A stretch of DNA of 64,000 nucleotides from Marinobacter aromaticivorans (GTDB lineage Bacteria; Pseudomonadota; Gammaproteobacteria; Pseudomonadales; Oleiphilaceae), in assembly GCF_002806975.1 (NCBI RefSeq), contig NZ_NIHD01000006.1, positions 1-64,000 of the forward strand, given 5' to 3'. Position 1 is the first letter of the stretch, and the number at the start of each line of letters is the position of its first letter. Positions 8,006 to 16,453 of this stretch are shown piece by piece. The notes beneath the pieces are model-generated. The model was not told the origin of the DNA. It ran no database searches and worked only from the letters and a program-made list of their open reading frames with translations. Both the position numbers and the translations under genes were made by a program.

Positions 8006-8938
8006 ATGGCTTTTTTCTCCGTAGTGATACCCTCTTACAACCGGTCTGGCATGACAGTTGACGCCGTGAATTCAGTCCTTGGTCAGACTTTTCGGGATTA
8101 TGAGATTATTGTCGTTGATGATGGCTCGACAGATGACACCGAAGAGGTGTTGACTGAGTTTGGTGACCTGATTACATACCACAAGCAAGTCAATTCCGGC
8201 GTAGCTGCTGCGCGAAATAAAGGAATTGCACTCTCAACTGGTCGGTATATCTGTTATCTGGATAGCGATGACATCTGGCACCCTGAGAAGCTTGCCATTT
8301 ATAAAGCTGCGATAGACACTCATCCCGACTTGGCTTTCCTGTTCTCTGACTTTCACAAGCACGACATTAGGCTTCCGGAACCCTACACCCTGTCAAACTC
8401 CGATATGTTTCCCTATATTTACGATTTGGCGAAGAACCTGGAGGGAAAACTCTTTACCATCGAAGGGGAGGATCTGTTAAGGCTTCTGTTTAAGGGCTAT
8501 CCGCTTTACCCCTCGACCTTCGCTATACGTCGCGACGTACACGATCACTTTCGGTGGGACCCAGGTATACTAAAATCTGAGGATTTTAATTTTGTCCTGA
8601 AAGTTTCAAGAAAATACGGTTTTTCCTATCTTAGTCAGAGCTTGACGACGGTACGTGTCCATGATTCAAACAAATCCGCTGATTTTCTCACAAAAAACCA
8701 TGTGAATTTGTTTAGTATGAAGTTATACAGAGATCTGTATGTGAAAAAGGATCTCCGCTCCCTGTGTAACTTTTATATTTCTCAAAAACAGTTTGGAATG
8801 GGTAAAAGTTACTTGAGGAATGGGCTTATGAAACAGGGGCTTTCAAATCTGGTTCAGTCATTACTTTATAAAGAAAACCTGAAACGGTTGACCAAGCGCA
8901 TTTTCAAAAAGCCTTCGGAGGAAGGACGTGGTTCGTAA
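8006..8938 (+). CDS. GT2 family glycosyltransferase
   Basis: The 310-residue protein opens with the GT-A nucleotide-binding strand SVVIPSYNRSGMT. VVDDGSTDDT and the DXD-containing CYLDSDDIWHPEKL near residue 92 follow, and no membrane segment is apparent. It starts one base after the fusion gene stops and overlaps the following GT4 gene by 11 bases, so it belongs to the same transcript. It should add one sugar to the repeat unit from the cytoplasmic face. Donor and linkage cannot be read from sequence. Confidence 0.87.
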   Translation: MAFFSVVIPSYNRSGMTVDAVNSVLGQTFRDYEIIVVDDGSTDDTEEVLTEFGDLITYHKQVNSGVAAARNKGIALSTGRYICYLDSDDIWHPEKLAIYKAAIDTHPDLAFLFSDFHKHDIRLPEPYTLSNSDMFPYIYDLAKNLEGKLFTIEGEDLLRLLFKGYPLYPSTFAIRRDVHDHFRWDPGILKSEDFNFVLKVSRKYGFSYLSQSLTTVRVHDSNKSADFLTKNHVNLFSMKLYRDLYVKKDLRSLCNFYISQKQFGMGKSYLRNGLMKQGLSNLVQSLLYKENLKRLTKRIFKKPSEEGRGS

Positions 8939-10046
8939 ACCAGGTGTATTGGCTGTAGGGAATTTTGATTCCAATACCGGTTATGCATGGAAGTTGATGG
9001 AGCGACTTTGGTGTGATCTGTCGGTTTTTTACGGGGCAAAAGACTACCAGACCTATGTTGTGTTTCCATCTGTTTCTGAAGTTCCGGGATGCTTGACTGA
9101 GCATAATTGCATAGTCGAACAGGAGGATTTTACGTCCCGATCATTACGCTCGATCATTCGCCAGGCAAGCTACATCAAAAAAAATTCTATTAAAGCCGTC
9201 TACCTGACCGATCAGGAAACAAAATCGTTTCGGTTTTTTATCTTCAGATTGTGTGGTGTCCGTGAAATTATCGTCCATGACCACACGCCTGGTGTGCGGA
9301 CGCGCCCGGGTTATATCAAGAAGCTGCTTAAAGTCATTGCTAACAGGTTGCCCTTGTTTTCTTGCACTGCCTGCTTTGCGGTGAGCCCCTACGTGAAGCA
9401 ACGCTTAATCGAGATTAATGGTGTGCCGCCTTCCAAGGTGTATTGCGTCACCAACGGAATCGAGATTTCGAACCTGAAGTCGAGTGCCCGGGAAGAGGGC
9501 GAAATTGTCAGAATCGTGACGGTTGCCAGGGCCTCTTATTATAAAGGTATTGATTTTGCGCTTCGGGTTATCCGGTCGCTGGTTTATGAGCACGGGTGTC
9601 GCAATATTCGGTATGAATTGTTTGGAGATGGGCCGGATCTTGAGGTTTTTAAAAATCTGGCAGCGGAACTTGAAGTTGAGCCTTTCATAGAGTTTCATGG
9701 TGCGGTGAACAACGTAGCCGAAAGGTTGGAGACATGCGATATTGCGTTCCACCCCTCTAAGGGGGAGGCGATGTCGCTGGCGATATTGGAATATATGCGG
9801 GCTGGACTTCCGGTGGTTGCGTCGGATAACCCATCGGTAAGTTCTACCCTGGAGCATGGCCAGGATTCGGTCATTTATCAGGAAGGTGACGTGGAAAGTT
9901 CTGCTAAGGCACTGCTCGGGCTGATTAAGTCTTCTGAGTACCGAAACAGGCTCGGTAAATGCGGTCAGGGAAGAGTGAAAAAGGAGTTCTCAACCGATGC
10001 AATGTTGCTTCGGTTTCGTCAAGCTATATCGAGTGTGGCTGATTAG
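8928..10046 (+). CDS. GT4 family glycosyltransferase
   Basis: The 372-residue protein has a Rossmann-like C-terminal donor domain. GIEISNLKS and RIVTVARASYYKGIDFAL introduce it, YELFGDGPDLEVF is the nucleotide-sugar region, and FHPSKGEAMSLAILEYMRAGLPVV is the GT4 E-x7-E signature. The start is a GTG inside the end of the preceding gene, with GGAGGAAGG upstream. It is a retaining, GT-B fold transferase that probably acts on the growing lipid-linked oligosaccharide of this locus. Confidence 0.85.
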   Translation: MVRKPGVLAVGNFDSNTGYAWKLMERLWCDLSVFYGAKDYQTYVVFPSVSEVPGCLTEHNCIVEQEDFTSRSLRSIIRQASYIKKNSIKAVYLTDQETKSFRFFIFRLCGVREIIVHDHTPGVRTRPGYIKKLLKVIANRLPLFSCTACFAVSPYVKQRLIEINGVPPSKVYCVTNGIEISNLKSSAREEGEIVRIVTVARASYYKGIDFALRVIRSLVYEHGCRNIRYELFGDGPDLEVFKNLAAELEVEPFIEFHGAVNNVAERLETCDIAFHPSKGEAMSLAILEYMRAGLPVVASDNPSVSSTLEHGQDSVIYQEGDVESSAKALLGLIKSSEYRNRLGKCGQGRVKKEFSTDAMLLRFRQAISSVAD

Positions 10047-10093
10047 ATTCAACAAGCCGCCAAAGCCGAGTTGCCCCCATCCAAGGATTCTTG

Positions 10094-10972
10094 ATGATCA
10101 GGAAATTTATCAAACGCCTTGTAAAGCCACTGTTTCAGTTTTTTGGCTTGGAGGTCACTAGCGCCGAATCCAAGCCAAAACCTCCCCCAATATACGATGA
10201 CCTGGAAAAGGTTCTGACACTCAACAGAGTTGGAATTCGGGCATCATATGAGTGTCCGATTGATCAGTGCGTTATTCTGAGCGGATTTTCTTTTGCGGAA
10301 ACCGGCTGGCACCCGTTTGTGGAAGCTTACCGTGACATAAACGCTCGCTCAGGTAAACCTCGATATCCAGGTTCTTTTCTCGAAAAGTACTACAGCACCT
10401 GGACACCTGAGAACTCCGCGGATGCTGTGGCAGGGTTCGCAAACGCGCCTGCAGCGCTGAAATCAATTGCGCCTTTTACACTCCACGCCCCTTGGATGGA
10501 TGCGCGCCCCCTTGACCGCCAAGCGCTTATGGAGAGAATCATCGTTGATGAAAATACAGCTGCCGGGTGCCCGGAACTTGATGCTAGAGAGGGGTACGGG
10601 CTGCATGGACCTGTCTCTGAAAAAAAGGGTGAGATTGAGTTCCAGCGCCTTGTAAAGATATATGAAAGCATTAAAGCCTTTGGCTACGACAGGACCCAAG
10701 GTGAGGGGGATGTTACGGTTATTGGAATTGAATACAATGAAGAGTTTCGTTTTTGTGTGATGCATGGCCAACATCGCGCGGCTGCAGTGGCTGCCTTAGG
10801 GTTGAAAACAGTGCCAGTGAGTATCACGAAGGTGGTCCACTACACTGAAATTAGTCATTGGCCTCAGGTCTACCGTGGTTATTGGTCCCAGATTCAGGCT
10901 CAAAAGTTTATTGAACATTTGTTCACATTTGATTCAAGGATATGGGCTAGAGAAAAAGGCTTAATCCTATGA
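10094..10972 (+). CDS. Uncharacterised protein with ParB/Srx-like GQHR motif
   Basis: I do not recognise this 292-residue protein as a named family. Its C-terminal third contains VIGIEYNEEFRFCVMHGQHR, followed by AAAVAALGLKTVPVSI. This resembles the ParB/sulfiredoxin nuclease-like fold, where G-x-HR binds a nucleotide phosphate. The basic N-terminus (MIRKFIKRLVKPLFQFFG) could be a membrane-associating amphipathic helix. It is the last gene of the plus-strand polysaccharide operon and converges, with a 16-base gap, on a second PP-loop gene. A nucleotide-dependent modifying role is possible; a chromosome-partition role is very unlikely. The ATG at 10094 follows an in-frame TTG and has AAGGA upstream. 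Confidence 0.6.
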   Translation: MIRKFIKRLVKPLFQFFGLEVTSAESKPKPPPIYDDLEKVLTLNRVGIRASYECPIDQCVILSGFSFAETGWHPFVEAYRDINARSGKPRYPGSFLEKYYSTWTPENSADAVAGFANAPAALKSIAPFTLHAPWMDARPLDRQALMERIIVDENTAAGCPELDAREGYGLHGPVSEKKGEIEFQRLVKIYESIKAFGYDRTQGEGDVTVIGIEYNEEFRFCVMHGQHRAAAVAALGLKTVPVSITKVVHYTEISHWPQVYRGYWSQIQAQKFIEHLFTFDSRIWAREKGLIL

Positions 10973-10988
10973 AAGCCGGGGCTCGCTC

Positions 10989-12167
10989 TCATTTATGTGC
11001 CAAATGCTTCAGCTTTCGCCAAACACGCTTCGAGGATCTGGTGATTGGCTCTATACGAAAGGTATGCTTGACACGCGAATATACGGGAAACGGATAATTG
11101 CGGTCCTTGGCATATTGCACTATCTCCTTAAGGAGAGGATCGTGACTTCCGAGCAATGTTGTAAAATAATCAATCCTTTTGCCCTTATAAGCATCAAGAT
11201 CAAAACAAGAAGAATAATGTTCGAGATGGCCGCCAATTTCCAGCGTGGCGAGCGTTCTTAGACATTTCCAGCAGGTCGAGCAGTTTGTAAACCCACTAGC
11301 ATTGTTAACATTAACGCAGATATCGAGCATCCTATGCGATTCAGGAGCTTCAACCACACGTAATGTTTTCTCAACTCGGGAGTACTCACTGCCAACAGAA
11401 AATGCATCAAGTGTATCAGTGGAAAGAAGTGGCAAAGTGATAGCATCGCTGTAACCCAGGCTATAAGTCGGTCCAATAAAAATTTCTGAATAGCCGTAGG
11501 CAGAAGCATACATGTAACGACCTATTCCTTCCTGTAACAAGAGGGCAACTGACACATTACGTAACGTGTGTGTTTGTTTATAGCCTAGTTGTTTGCTATA
11601 AAATGAATCCACATTCGAATTTATCATCAAAAATGGGAGCCCTAGCAAATTTGCCGCCGGTACAAGACGCTTATAACGTTCTTTAAATAAGCGTTCGCCA
11701 CCACTTCCGTGGGAGCCAACATTGTTGAAAAGAAGATGTGTGATTCTAAATTGGTCTGTAATATCTGAGTGATGGTGGTCCGCAAGAATACAAAAAGAAT
11801 CGATGCCGCCTGAAAATCCAGTTGCAACGCCTGGCGGTCTGTTGCGTTGGTCAGGGCACACCTCCTCCGGATAAATATTTACGCGCTGAAGTGACGGGAT
11901 AATTCGTTGTAGCACGTTTTGTATTGGGCCTGAAAGGTTGTATATTAGTCTTTCGGAAACCACGCCGCTAATATAAATGTCTTCGCCGCTTGCCATGGCT
12001 GGCATAAGCAATGCGATCAAGGGCGCGTCAGATTTATTTGACAGGAGGTCAGCGCATGCCTCATGTAAACTGTACCAAAGGGTCTCATTTCCACTACTGG
12101 ATTCCACTAAAACTCGATATTTTATTTGGTTTCCTTCTTGATATATGTCCGGCTTACCTATTCTCAT
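10989..12167 (-). CDS. Second PP-loop (QueC/asparagine-synthase-like) protein
   Basis: The 392-residue protein carries a clean PP-loop, GFSGGIDSFCILADHH, near residue 117. A cysteine group (ICVNVNN, then TNCSTCWKC) lies near 300, again resembling a QueC-type zinc site. The N-terminal 100 residues are distinct from the first PP-loop protein, and the two are only distantly similar. It is the last gene of the minus-strand polysaccharide operon, 160 bases from the preceding GT4. ATP-dependent activation of a carboxyl or carbonyl group is the family theme; the substrate is unknown. The ATG at 12167 has only a weak ribosome site. Confidence 0.7.
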   Translation of the reverse strand: MRIGKPDIYQEGNQIKYRVLVESSSGNETLWYSLHEACADLLSNKSDAPLIALLMPAMASGEDIYISGVVSERLIYNLSGPIQNVLQRIIPSLQRVNIYPEEVCPDQRNRPPGVATGFSGGIDSFCILADHHHSDITDQFRITHLLFNNVGSHGSGGERLFKERYKRLVPAANLLGLPFLMINSNVDSFYSKQLGYKQTHTLRNVSVALLLQEGIGRYMYASAYGYSEIFIGPTYSLGYSDAITLPLLSTDTLDAFSVGSEYSRVEKTLRVVEAPESHRMLDICVNVNNASGFTNCSTCWKCLRTLATLEIGGHLEHYSSCFDLDAYKGKRIDYFTTLLGSHDPLLKEIVQYAKDRNYPFPVYSRVKHTFRIEPITRSSKRVWRKLKHLAHK

Positions 12168-12329
12168 GATTGCTATTCACCTAATAGATATTCTATATAT
12201 AGATCACTGAGGTTTGCGATATGGGTTCTAGGCTTTATTGGTTGCGGTCTGTAGCAATTGAGCGCCTATTTAAAGTAAAACTTTATTTTAATTTACATTA
12301 TAAAGATCAAAATATTTTAGGATTTATTA

Positions 12330-13643
12330 TTAGCTTATAATCTTTAAGAGTGACTGGTTCTCTGACTCAAGGATTAATTCTTCATATATTTTAATCAAGT
12401 GTTTGTTCGTTATTTTTATGTTGTAATTTTCCGATATGAAAGCTCTAGCATTATATGAAAATTTGGCATAGACGGTAGAGTTTATAAGATCATATACGTA
12501 ATTAATGCCTGACTCAGGATTCGAGCTAGATAGGTTAAATCCGGTAACGCCATGGACAATAGTATCAGCTGTCCCACCAAATCCGAGGCTTATTACCGGT
12601 AACCCACAAGCCTGAGCTTCAGCAGATACAATTCCTTGGGTTTCCATTCGCCCGGACGAATCTTTATAGGAGGTCATTAAAAAAATATGATGTTGTGGTA
12701 AAATTCTACAGATCTCTTCCTGGGTTAAGCTCCCCAGAAAATGAACATACCTATCTACATGAAGATTTTGGGCTAAGGTTTTTAGGTTGTCAATTTCCGG
12801 CCCGCTGCCAATAATTGTATAAGACGCATTGACACCTTTGGACCGCAATAAGTTTAAAAGCTCTATTCCAAATTTCTGATTTTTTAACTTTATTAGACGG
12901 CCAATAGTGATAAACTTAACATTACCTTTGCCGATATCTGGTCTTGAGGGCAATGGTTTGAATTTGTTTAGATCAACGCCGAGTGGAAGCTTAATTATTT
13001 TAAAATTTGGGCAGCCTAGGTCCACTAATTGCTGCTTCAGATAGTTACCATTAACTAAAAATAAGTCGCCATGCTTAAAAAGTCTGGAATAGAACTTTCT
13101 GACCTGAGTTAATTGGGAAGGTTCCGTATGCGCGTCATAACCGTGGAAACTTGTCACAATAGGGCATCTTACAACACCATTTAATTTTGCGTTAACAGCC
13201 TTGATGCCATTAGGTCCAAATTGTGCATGTATTAAATCTGGCTTATCAAGACTCAATAACGAGCTATAAGAAAAGAAGTTTCTGAAGTTAAGAGCATGAA
13301 CTCCGAACCGGAACGGATTCAAAGATTTTGCAAGTGAGATAACTGCAGATTCTTGCTTGGCCAAAACAAAGGCTTGGACAATTCTTTTAAAAATACTGTC
13401 GGGTGCATGTTGTCGGACGTAAGTTGCCGAAAGCATTTTACTTATTTTTTCGTCATTCTCCAGTAATGGTCTATCGTTGTTATTTATATAATCGGCGTGA
13501 ATGCTTACTCTAAAACCATTATCGATTGCATTCGAAATTTGACTTATTATAAATGTTTCTGAAATCGTAGGAAAACCATTGCATAAAAAACAAACTAGCT
13601 TAGAGTTTGATCTGCTTTCTGATGATTTCAAGTCGTTGTTCAT
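12330..13643 (-). CDS. GT4 family glycosyltransferase
   Basis: The 437-residue GT-B protein has an N-terminal acceptor domain (VCFLCNGFPTISETFI) and a donor domain with KFITIGRLIKLKNQKF and YTIIGSGPEIDNLKTLA. SAEAQACGLPVISLGFGGT forms the E-x7-E region. SFHGYDAH recalls colanic-acid type GT4 enzymes such as WcaL/AmsK, a loose similarity only. Its ATG overlaps the stop of the upstream pyruvyltransferase. The gene is markedly AT-rich with rare-looking codons (many AAA, ATA, TTA), in contrast with the GC-rich genes from 16.4 kb on, which suggests acquisition from a low-GC donor. Confidence 0.85.
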   Translation of the reverse strand: MNNDLKSSESRSNSKLVCFLCNGFPTISETFIISQISNAIDNGFRVSIHADYINNNDRPLLENDEKISKMLSATYVRQHAPDSIFKRIVQAFVLAKQESAVISLAKSLNPFRFGVHALNFRNFFSYSSLLSLDKPDLIHAQFGPNGIKAVNAKLNGVVRCPIVTSFHGYDAHTEPSQLTQVRKFYSRLFKHGDLFLVNGNYLKQQLVDLGCPNFKIIKLPLGVDLNKFKPLPSRPDIGKGNVKFITIGRLIKLKNQKFGIELLNLLRSKGVNASYTIIGSGPEIDNLKTLAQNLHVDRYVHFLGSLTQEEICRILPQHHIFLMTSYKDSSGRMETQGIVSAEAQACGLPVISLGFGGTADTIVHGVTGFNLSSSNPESGINYVYDLINSTVYAKFSYNARAFISENYNIKITNKHLIKIYEELILESENQSLLKIIS

Positions 13644-14569
13644 GCGTTAAATTTTTTTTGAGATTTTATTTCAGTTCTAACGTTAAATGGGCACACTTCT
13701 AAAAGAGGCTTTACCAAGCCTTTGTGCTCCGGATTTTCAGCTGCAGTGACTAAGGCAATAAGATCCTGTAATGTGAACTTTTCATTGACAGTGTTTGCCT
13801 CAACTTTGTTTTGATACCTAAATGCTGAAAAATAATCCTGAAACTTAGTCCCATCACCCATCAGCGGTTCGCCGAATTCGATCCATGCGGAAGGAATGCC
13901 GTAAGCATGTGAAACAATCAATCCGTGCAGCGAACTAGAAACTGTCATTTCACATTCATTAATATTGTCAACCACTTTTTCAAGCGGTTGAGTAACGTCG
14001 ATTATTACCGCACCGTCAATTATTCCGAACAGTTCTTTTGCTAACCGAAAGTTGATAAAATGGGGGATAATACCCATAGCGTATTTTTTCTTCTCGGTTT
14101 TACTCGGCGAATAAAACAAAGGCAGAAGTATTGCTGGATCACCATAAACCTCTGGACAATCGAAGCCCAGCTCATGAAACCTTTTTCTTGTGTGAGGTCC
14201 CCGGACAGCCAAAGTTTTCTTTGGTTTCTCAAAATTATCCTTTGCACTTATGATACCTGATCCCCACACAATAGCAGTATTCTGACTCTTCAGGTGGCGA
14301 AGGATACTGCCTGCTCCAAATACTGTGGTTGTAAATAAGCCTCTTCCTGGAGGGCAATATAATGGTTCATTGCCAGTCATTTTTTTATATAGGTATGGAG
14401 TAACCCAATCCCCAAAGTTTTTTGGCTCGTAGTGACTCCAATAGACATTGCGATTATTGGTCATTCCGGAACGTTGTTTGATGCGGGTGGCGAGCCTGAC
14501 AACCTTGTCATAATAAAGAGGTATCAAAACAGTATTCCTTATAGATTTAATAAAGGATAACAAAATCAC
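13640..14569 (-). CDS. Polysaccharide pyruvyl transferase family protein
   Basis: The 309-residue protein shows family hallmarks. These are NFGDWVTPYLYKKMTG near the N-terminus, VWGSGIISA, the AVRGPHTRKR segment, and the C-terminal SSLHGLIVSHAYGIP with IEFGEP. Members transfer pyruvate from phosphoenolpyruvate to a sugar as a ketal, adding negative charge to exopolysaccharides. It starts at a GTG that overlaps the stop of the ABC transporter gene (GTGA) and its stop overlaps the next GT4 start (ATGA), so three genes are tightly coupled. Base composition is AT-rich like its neighbour. Confidence 0.82.
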   Translation of the reverse strand: MILLSFIKSIRNTVLIPLYYDKVVRLATRIKQRSGMTNNRNVYWSHYEPKNFGDWVTPYLYKKMTGNEPLYCPPGRGLFTTTVFGAGSILRHLKSQNTAIVWGSGIISAKDNFEKPKKTLAVRGPHTRKRFHELGFDCPEVYGDPAILLPLFYSPSKTEKKKYAMGIIPHFINFRLAKELFGIIDGAVIIDVTQPLEKVVDNINECEMTVSSSLHGLIVSHAYGIPSAWIEFGEPLMGDGTKFQDYFSAFRYQNKVEANTVNEKFTLQDLIALVTAAENPEHKGLVKPLLEVCPFNVRTEIKSQKKFNA

Positions 14570-16383
14570 AGGTGGCCAGCTCTATCATCTAAATTACTTT
14601 TCATCATTGATCGAAATTTCTCATTGTTTTTTATGAGATTATTATAGGTTTCCACAGCGTTAATTCTTCCTTTTTCCATCAAAATTATTTTGTCAGACAT
14701 CTGGATAGAGGCTGGTCTGTGTGAAATTATCAGTATAATTAAGTTTTCTTTTAGAGAGTTCAAAGTGCTCATAAGTTTGTATTCAGATTCCATATCCAGG
14801 GCGCTGGTGGGTTCATCTAATACAAGCAGATCTGTTTGCTTGTACAGCGCCCTGGCGATGCCAATCCGTTGCCGTTGGCCGCCACTCAGTAGTTTCCCAT
14901 CCTGTCCTAAGTTAGAGTAGATACCATTTGGTAGATTGTCTACAAACTCATCAGCGTTAGCTAATGTAAGAGCCTGCCTTACGCGATCCATGTCAATGTC
15001 AGCTTCTGGCACACCGAAAGCTACATTGTTTACGACGTTGTCATCTAGTATGAATATGGTTTGCGCTACATAACCGACTTTCTTTCGGAAAGACGCTAAA
15101 TCCGAGCTTGTTAGAACTTCATCATTAACAATGAGCTTTCCCGAATTGAGTTTAAGTAGCCCCAATATTAGATCCGCTAATGTGGATTTGCCCGAGCCCG
15201 AGTGTCCAACCAGTGAAAAGATTTCTCCTCTGTTCAAAGTCAGTGAGACGTTATGGACTGCAGGCGCGCTATCGGGGTTGTATAGAAAATTAGCCTCGGA
15301 TAGCTGAACTCGATTAATCCGCATTGGTCTGATGATATCCTCAGCCACTAATGTATCTGTAGAAGTCACGTTCAGTCTGTTCTTAATCACTCTCGCGACA
15401 GAGCCATGGCCGCTCAGGCTTGAAAGGGATTTATAGATTTGTTGCATTGTTGGTAGAAGTTTATAGCCTGCCAGGGCGTAGATGCTCAAAATAGGGACAA
15501 CCGAACGTATATCATCCTGTGTCGTAAGTAATACCAGCGCCAGAACAAGGATAGCGCCAAAAGAAATCGATTCAATTACAAATTTAGGCAGGTCACCAGA
15601 TAGAGCAATGAAGGCTTGGGATTTAAGACCCCTGACGTTGATTTTATTGAACTGATTAATATATCGGTTCTCGAGAGAGTCCAGCTTCACGTCTTTGATG
15701 CCGATAAAAGACTCGGACAGAATTCCCTGAACCTTGTCGTTTCGCTCTGAGATGACTGCGCCGTGATGGGCCAGCTTTCGACGTAACATAATATAGGTAA
15801 TTAAATAGGAGCCCCCAATAATTCCTCCGGCGATGACAGCCAGCAGCGGATCCAGTATCAGCAACCCGATTAAAATAAGGGCCACCACGAACAGTTGGCT
15901 TGTCAGGAGCAGGAAAGGCTGAAACAGCATATAAACGAAGCGAGGAACCTGTGCTGATACAGTCGCTATTTTTTTAGTATAGTTTTCAGTTTTATGAAAT
16001 AAATAGTCTTTAAAAAGATAATTTTTGTATATTTTTTGTTGCAGGCTGCTGCCAAGCGATACTGAAAAGCGAATACTCAGCCACATAGTCATCGCAGCTA
16101 TCGTGTTGGATACCAAGATTAATACGAGTGATCCGAGGGCAGCTGCAACTATAAATTGGAGGTCGGTTTCGAAACCGAATTGCTGATATACGCGCGAAAG
16201 AATTGTATTTGTGTGGATTACTTCCGGGTTAGACAGAATAGATATAAAAGGTCCGATGCTCGCTATCCCCACGACCTGAAAGAATGCGGAAAAAAGGAAA
16301 ACAATTTGTAGAGCAATATATTTTTTCCGGGTGCGTGCATCCAGGACAGAAAGAATAGTTTTGATAACATTGAGTATATACAT
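14566..16383 (-). CDS. ABC transporter, fused permease-ATPase (PglK/MsbA-like)
   Basis: The 605-residue half-transporter has about six hydrophobic segments in the first 320 residues. A complete nucleotide-binding domain follows: Walker A GHSGSGKST near residue 393, signature LSGGQRQRIGIARAL and Walker B LLVLDEPTSALD. Its place among glycosyltransferases, without Wzx/Wzy or a two-gene Wzm/Wzt pair in view, suggests a PglK-like flippase moving the lipid-linked saccharide across the inner membrane. It should work as a homodimer. Lipid A export (MsbA) is less likely because no LPS genes are adjacent. It lies 70 bases after the upstream GT4 and is coupled to the pyruvyltransferase. Confidence 0.85.
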   Translation of the reverse strand: MYILNVIKTILSVLDARTRKKYIALQIVFLFSAFFQVVGIASIGPFISILSNPEVIHTNTILSRVYQQFGFETDLQFIVAAALGSLVLILVSNTIAAMTMWLSIRFSVSLGSSLQQKIYKNYLFKDYLFHKTENYTKKIATVSAQVPRFVYMLFQPFLLLTSQLFVVALILIGLLILDPLLAVIAGGIIGGSYLITYIMLRRKLAHHGAVISERNDKVQGILSESFIGIKDVKLDSLENRYINQFNKINVRGLKSQAFIALSGDLPKFVIESISFGAILVLALVLLTTQDDIRSVVPILSIYALAGYKLLPTMQQIYKSLSSLSGHGSVARVIKNRLNVTSTDTLVAEDIIRPMRINRVQLSEANFLYNPDSAPAVHNVSLTLNRGEIFSLVGHSGSGKSTLADLILGLLKLNSGKLIVNDEVLTSSDLASFRKKVGYVAQTIFILDDNVVNNVAFGVPEADIDMDRVRQALTLANADEFVDNLPNGIYSNLGQDGKLLSGGQRQRIGIARALYKQTDLLVLDEPTSALDMESEYKLMSTLNSLKENLIILIISHRPASIQMSDKIILMEKGRINAVETYNNLIKNNEKFRSMMKSNLDDRAGHL

Positions 16384-16453
16384 GAATAAACTTTGATAAA
16401 CCTGTTTGCGACAGCCCGGTCACCCGGGCGAGCCGATGCTTATGTGTTTTGGG

